From Clostridia bacterium (GTDB lineage: Bacteria > Bacillota > Clostridia > Christensenellales > Pumilibacteraceae): a stretch of DNA of 34,759 nucleotides. Of the stretch, positions 30,824-34,759 are shown piece by piece; the stretch's first letter is position 1; every line of letters begins with the position of its first letter. The DNA is taken from NCBI GenBank assembly GCA_017501145.1, contig JAFVXL010000029.1:1-34759 (forward strand), read 5' to 3'. A program made the position numbers and the translations under genes. The notes under the pieces are model-generated. The model worked only from the letters and a program-made list of their open reading frames with translations, ran no database searches and was not told the DNA's origin.

Positions 30824-33154
30824 ATGAAAAAATCCTTTGCTTTAGCTTTAATAGCCCTGTTGGCTTTTAGTGCAACGTTTGCGATCACGTTTGTCACGCA
30901 GGCAGAAAACAGCGTCGTTACCGCCAAGGTGCTCAACAACAATCAAATCACCCTTCATCGCGTCTTTAATTCGCCTACCGATATTTTTGCGTACGAGGAT
31001 ACTGTTGTTATCAAAACAGCCGATGGCGCAAACTATTACTCTAACGGCGAAATTACCCTGGATGAGCAATTTGCATCAAGCGATATTGCTTATCTTGACG
31101 GCGTAGCTAAGCTTATTGACGGAAATATCGTCTACGGACAAAACACTCTCCTTGGCAGCTATACCGCTATTTCTTCTTATCAAAACATCCTTTTCGCACT
31201 CGAAGGCAACGTTATCTACAAGCTTGAGCTTGTGGGCGGCGTGTTTGGCGAAAAGCAGGAATACATATCCGTAGACCGAAAAGTAAGCAATATTGCCGCT
31301 ACTGACTCAGGAATTGCGTATTCCGTAACCGCTAACGATGGATATACCAACCTTATCTATGTAAATCACAACCTTCTCGCCACAGTGGACGAAGAAATTA
31401 TCGACTTGGATTTTAACGGTGGTGTCTATGCCTTGACAGCAAGCAAAATTGTTCTATATTCAGACAAGTACACTTATACAACCTTTGACATAATAAGCGC
31501 AAAAAAAATAGCAGTCAGCGACAAGGTTTATGTTCTTACGAGAACTAACAGTGTGCATTGCGTATCGCTCGACCTTAGCTCGTCATTTACTCTTATTGCG
31601 GCAGGCGGTGAAATAGACTGGTTCTACTCTTGTCCAACAAACGGAACGACAAGACTAAACAAAATTTTCGTAGCCGACAAAACGCTTAATCGCGTTGCGG
31701 TAATAGACGGAACACAAATTAGCTACATAACGGGCGTCAACCAACCCGTAGCCGTAGAATGTGACAATAGCGGCAATGTATACGTAGCCCATTACGGCAA
31801 CCGAATAGCCCGCTTTTGCGATGGCGAATTGATAGACGAGACCACCTTAAGCGAGAACGTTATCGACCTAAAGGTTGACTATGACGGCAACGTGTACGCC
31901 TTGACGGCAAATCATAACGTATTCCTTTGTGACGGTGAGCTCGTAAAAGCCGACGTTACGGCATTCGAATTCCAAAACGGACTTCATTATATGAGCCAAG
32001 GCTACTTAGACGAAATAGCAGTTAGCGGTACGGATTTTTGCATGGACGCAAAGGGCAGCTACTTCGTCGCTAACGGCAACCAAATTACGTCGATAATAAA
32101 TGGCGAAAGCAGTACTATAACCGTAGAAAACGTAATCAATATTGACGCTATTGCCATCAGCAAATTACAATCCGACCTTATAGGATACGGTGACCTTTTG
32201 CTTTTTGACTCAGCAAGCAAATGCGTATTTGTAGTAGCAGGTAGCGAGGTTGGCAGCGCGGACGTTAGCGCTCTATACCCCATCCCCGACATAGACGACG
32301 AAGCTCTTGACTTAAGCGAAGGCGTAGTGGCAACCACCAAAGCGCAGACGTACGTATTTACCCGTCCGCTAGAGGGCGAAGTTTCGTACGTAGCAAGCGC
32401 AAATCAACAAGTTTTGGTTTGCTCCGATATTTCTTCGCCCGAGCCGTTCGTATTCTGCCTTATAGAAGACGCGGAGGGCAACTTCTTAGCCAAGGGTTAC
32501 GTATACTCTCCTTCAATATCGCAACTCTCCTATTCGACTCCCACACACACCGAAGCTAAAATCAACACGGATAACACCCCCATTTATAAATACCCGTCTC
32601 TAAAAACCCCCACCGTCTCCGTCAAAGAAAAAGGAAGTATGATAACCATACTACCGTTCGTCACAAACTACACGGACAGCTACGGTGAAGGCTGGTACTG
32701 CGATGCTTTTGGCAATAAGTGGTATCGCATTTCTCTTGGCGACAAGGAAGGCTACGTATTAGTGGCTGACACCAACGTCAACTTTTTCTCCAATATCGAG
32801 ATGCCACAAACAAACGCAACCATTATAGAAAACGCCGTATTGTATAGATATGACGAAGAAACAGATAGTTATGTGCAGTTCGAAGCGGCGGGCTTATATA
32901 TATCCAAGGACACTCGCGTAATGGTAGAAATTCCGTTTGACACCTCGCGCGAATATACGAAAATCGTGTTTTTCCGAGAAGGATACGGTACGATAGACGC
33001 AGGCTGTTACGTAAGAACGGAATACATAAGCTTTGACGGGGTGGATCTAGTTAAGATAATTGCGTTAGTTGCGGTTGCCGTTGCCATCCTCACCTTGGTG
33101 TTAGTAATCATTTATAAGCGAAGGACTAACGACAAGCCACTAAGACGTCGCTAA
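30824..33154 (+). CDS. Secreted beta-propeller/SH3 protein with C-terminal anchor, 776 aa
   Basis: Signal peptide MKKSFALALIALLAFSATFA. Residues ~40-550 are repeated beta blades (for example NVYVAHYGNRIARFCDGEL, NVYALTANHNVFLCDGEL), an NHL/WD-like propeller. About 560-640 is an SH3b-like domain (TPIYKYPSLKTPTVSV ... WYRISLGDKEGYVLV). A membrane helix (about 742-765) and the basic tail YKRRTNDKPLRRR follow. Topology: propeller and SH3 outside, tail inside. The SH3-then-anchor layout mirrors the protein at 14405. A wall-sensing or wall-scaffold role is inference. The start is ATG 30824 with GGGAG. The upstream in-frame ATG at 30788 lacks a site. Confidence 0.7.
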   Translation: MKKSFALALIALLAFSATFAITFVTQAENSVVTAKVLNNNQITLHRVFNSPTDIFAYEDTVVIKTADGANYYSNGEITLDEQFASSDIAYLDGVAKLIDGNIVYGQNTLLGSYTAISSYQNILFALEGNVIYKLELVGGVFGEKQEYISVDRKVSNIAATDSGIAYSVTANDGYTNLIYVNHNLLATVDEEIIDLDFNGGVYALTASKIVLYSDKYTYTTFDIISAKKIAVSDKVYVLTRTNSVHCVSLDLSSSFTLIAAGGEIDWFYSCPTNGTTRLNKIFVADKTLNRVAVIDGTQISYITGVNQPVAVECDNSGNVYVAHYGNRIARFCDGELIDETTLSENVIDLKVDYDGNVYALTANHNVFLCDGELVKADVTAFEFQNGLHYMSQGYLDEIAVSGTDFCMDAKGSYFVANGNQITSIINGESSTITVENVINIDAIAISKLQSDLIGYGDLLLFDSASKCVFVVAGSEVGSADVSALYPIPDIDDEALDLSEGVVATTKAQTYVFTRPLEGEVSYVASANQQVLVCSDISSPEPFVFCLIEDAEGNFLAKGYVYSPSISQLSYSTPTHTEAKINTDNTPIYKYPSLKTPTVSVKEKGSMITILPFVTNYTDSYGEGWYCDAFGNKWYRISLGDKEGYVLVADTNVNFFSNIEMPQTNATIIENAVLYRYDEETDSYVQFEAAGLYISKDTRVMVEIPFDTSREYTKIVFFREGYGTIDAGCYVRTEYISFDGVDLVKIIALVAVAVAILTLVLVIIYKRRTNDKPLRRR

Positions 33155-33172
33155 AATATTTTCATAAAGCAA

Positions 33173-33206
33173 AAAAGGGATAATGCTCAGCTGCACTATC
33201 CCTTTT
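33173..33206. terminator. Bidirectional terminator between propeller and SSB-like genes
   Basis: AAAAGGGATA (33173-33182) pairs with TATCCCTTTT (33197-33206), with a 14-base loop. There are T-runs on both strands. It ends the plus-strand propeller gene and the minus-strand SSB-like gene (33237). Confidence 0.85.
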
Positions 33207-33236
33207 ATATTTCAGACTTACAATATCTTATAGCTT

Positions 33237-33869
33237 TTATTCTTCCACGCCGTTGTCTTCTACGAAAATCTTATTGATAGACAGCTCGTATGCGGTACGC
33301 GTTTCCTGCTCTCCGTTATCCAGTCTTTTGACGTAATCACGCGACTGAATTCTTCCGCTAATAGATATCTTTTGACCAACTTGAATTTCGCGCACAAATC
33401 TTGCGTTTCTGCCCCACGCTATGCATGGAATATAGTCCGACTTATCGTACGCTCTGTTTACCGCGAGCAAAACGTCGCAAATTTCACGATTAAAGGGCGT
33501 CGTTCTATACATAGGTGGCTTGCATACGTATCCTGACAGCTCGGCTACATTAGGATTTTCCATATCTTCATCTGAGCAAAAATCTCTGACAAAAACCGTA
33601 AGCATCAATTTGCTCTTGTCGCCGATGAGCTTATTAAAGCTACGAAACTGTCCGTAGAAGGATAGCTTTTCGCCTTTTCGTATGCTTACGTCCCCCATAA
33701 GCCTTTCAGACACAGTTATAGGTATATAATCCTTTTGCTCGCTTAGCCGTGGCACCTCCAGAACAAATTCATAAAATCCTTCGCCGTATAACTCATGACT
33801 AAACGTTGGCTCCGAATAAACCGCTCCTGACAAAAAAACCTTGTTGTTTGTTCTTACTTCCATGTTCAT
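33237..33869 (-). CDS. SSB-like protein with two OB folds, 210 aa
   Basis: Two consecutive OB-fold segments. The N-terminal one (about 8-95) has NNKVFLSGAVYSEPTF and EKLSFYGQFRSF. The C-terminal one (about 105-200) has VAELSGYVCKPPMYRTTPF, DYIPCIAWGRNARFV and KISISGRIQSRDY, the classic SSB pattern G-R-I-Q-S-R-x-Y. It is a tandem-domain member rather than a standard SSB, as it lacks the acidic D-D-I-P-F tail. It may coat single-stranded DNA in a specialised process. AGGAG is upstream at long spacing, and an internal ATG two codons on is an alternative start. It follows the deacetylase by seven bases. Confidence 0.8.
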   Translation of the reverse strand: MNMEVRTNNKVFLSGAVYSEPTFSHELYGEGFYEFVLEVPRLSEQKDYIPITVSERLMGDVSIRKGEKLSFYGQFRSFNKLIGDKSKLMLTVFVRDFCSDEDMENPNVAELSGYVCKPPMYRTTPFNREICDVLLAVNRAYDKSDYIPCIAWGRNARFVREIQVGQKISISGRIQSRDYVKRLDNGEQETRTAYELSINKIFVEDNGVEE

Positions 33870-33876
33870 AAGTATA

Positions 33877-34644
33877 TTAACTCCTTATCTGCGTACCGTC
33901 GTGAGAGACGGTAAAATTATCTCTGTATATCATCTCACCTATGGTCTTGAAGGTAAATCCCCTGTTTTTGAGCCCCTCGATAATCAAAGGCAATGCCTCA
34001 AGCGTATGTTCACCGTCGTTATGCATCAAAATTATGCTACCGTTATCAGCTTTTTCGAGCACACGCACAGCAATATCGTTCGCGCTAAGCCCCTTCCAGT
34101 CAAGGCTGTCCACGTCCCATTGAATAGTGTACAGTCCCAAGCTTTCAGCTTCTATGAGCAACGTGTCGCTATAATCTCCATACGGGGCGCGAAACAGCTC
34201 AGGCTTAACTCCCGTAACCTGCTCAATAAGATCGCAGGACGCCTTAAGCTCCAAGCGAATATTATCCTTGCTGAGCTTGGACATATAGGGATGTGTGTTG
34301 CTGTGTGTGCCTATTTCCATCCTGCCGCTATCGTGCAAGACCTTTAGAGTATCGCCATGCTTTTCCACCCAAAATCCTACCGCAAAAAAGTTAGCCTTGA
34401 TATCATAAGACGTCAACACGTCTAAAATACCCAGCGTCTTGTCGGCGCCCCACGCTGCATCAAACGAAAGAGCAACCACCTTTTCTTCTGTTTCTACGCT
34501 GTAGATGGGGATTTTGCGTGTAGTCTTGTTTTGCCACACGACCGCGCTACCGCTAAAAAAGCACACAGCTATAACAATCGCAGTCACTAGATTGACCACC
34601 AAAAATTTAATCAACGAAGATTTTTGCAAAACAACGAATTTCAC
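33877..34644 (-). CDS. PdaB-type polysaccharide deacetylase, 255 aa
   Basis: One N-terminal membrane anchor (about residues 12-32) is followed by a NodB domain. Motif 1 is ALSFDAAWGADKT (the PdaB variant), motif 2 is HSNTH (zinc), motif 3 is FRAPYGDYSD, motif 4 is WDVDSLDW and motif 5 is ILMHNDG. It removes acetyl groups from a wall polysaccharide. PdaB homologues act in spore cortex formation. The start is GTG (34644) with AGGAGAG. It is cotranscribed with the SSB-like gene, an odd pairing that may reflect shared sporulation control. Confidence 0.88.
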   Translation of the reverse strand: MKFVVLQKSSLIKFLVVNLVTAIVIAVCFFSGSAVVWQNKTTRKIPIYSVETEEKVVALSFDAAWGADKTLGILDVLTSYDIKANFFAVGFWVEKHGDTLKVLHDSGRMEIGTHSNTHPYMSKLSKDNIRLELKASCDLIEQVTGVKPELFRAPYGDYSDTLLIEAESLGLYTIQWDVDSLDWKGLSANDIAVRVLEKADNGSIILMHNDGEHTLEALPLIIEGLKNRGFTFKTIGEMIYRDNFTVSHDGTQIRS

Positions 34645-34728
34645 TTGATTACTCTCCTATACTAACACGAAAAAATATGATAAATAATGATACTTGTGTC
34701 GAAAAAGGTAATATAAACTCGCAACGAA

Positions 34729-34758
34729 AAGCTCATACCCGTTTTAGAGTATGAGCTT
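34729..34758. terminator. Hairpin terminator at the window edge
   Basis: AAGCTCATAC (34729-34738) pairs with GTATGAGCTT (34749-34758). The T-run, if any, would lie beyond the window on the plus strand. Its gene is outside the window. Confidence 0.55.
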
Positions 34759-34759
34759 G

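Overview
The window looks like a piece of a low-to-moderate GC member of the Bacillota, probably Clostridia-like. The evidence is strong AGGAGG-type ribosome binding sites, SigA-type promoters, TGA used as a stop, a SpoIVFB-type M50 protease beside minD/minE, a PdaB-like deacetylase and a maf/mreB/min neighbourhood. The genus cannot be read from the sequence. The first ~108 bases are not the same DNA: they are GC-rich and end in a perfect 13-base Illumina adapter prefix, so the left end is probably an assembly chimera.

Layout. 109-2486: a truncated minus-strand gene, two small secreted proteins of unknown function (one per strand, sharing a bidirectional terminator) and a membrane-anchored XRE regulator. 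2588-14340: a compact minus-strand cassette of 15 intact genes with mostly overlapping or abutting ends. In transcription order it holds a probable small packaging protein and terminase large subunit, a zinc-finger protein, portal, helical head protein, major capsid protein, connector-like proteins, a beta-propeller tail protein, two large virion-like proteins, a BhlA/UviB-type holin, a coiled-coil protein and a phi-LC3-type holin, then a terminator. It has podovirus-like virion genes but no integrase, replication genes, capsid protease or endolysin. 14405-15575: a plus-strand SH3-type membrane protein and a minus-strand sigma-region-4-like regulator with a dyad operator, converging stop codon to stop codon.

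15595-20383 is cell-wall precursor supply: ddl and glmM on the minus strand, then a small export-type membrane protein and glmS on the plus strand. GlmS makes GlcN-6-P, GlmM converts it to GlcN-1-P, and Ddl makes D-Ala-D-Ala. 20396-24228: a PH-like membrane protein, a Fe-S aldo/keto reductase, rarA and an unknown helical protein. 24357-24580 holds a plus-strand noncoding RNA whose fold (long closing stem, asymmetric central bubble, terminal stem) fits 6S RNA, ending in an intrinsic terminator.

24570-30545 holds two minus-strand units, minD-minE-M50 protease and ppx/gppA-maf-mreB-like-alkD. These recall the Bacillota maf-mreBCD-minCD-spoIVFAB cluster, but mreC, mreD and minC are missing and the MreB-like protein has lost its key ATPase residues. 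30824-33154 encodes a large secreted beta-propeller/SH3 protein with a C-terminal membrane anchor. The right end has a tandem-OB SSB-like protein and a PdaB-type polysaccharide deacetylase, closing on a hairpin at the window edge.

Most notable: the integrase-less podovirus-like cassette (prophage remnant or possible gene-transfer-agent-like particle), the MreB-like pseudo-ATPase, and the 6S-like RNA.
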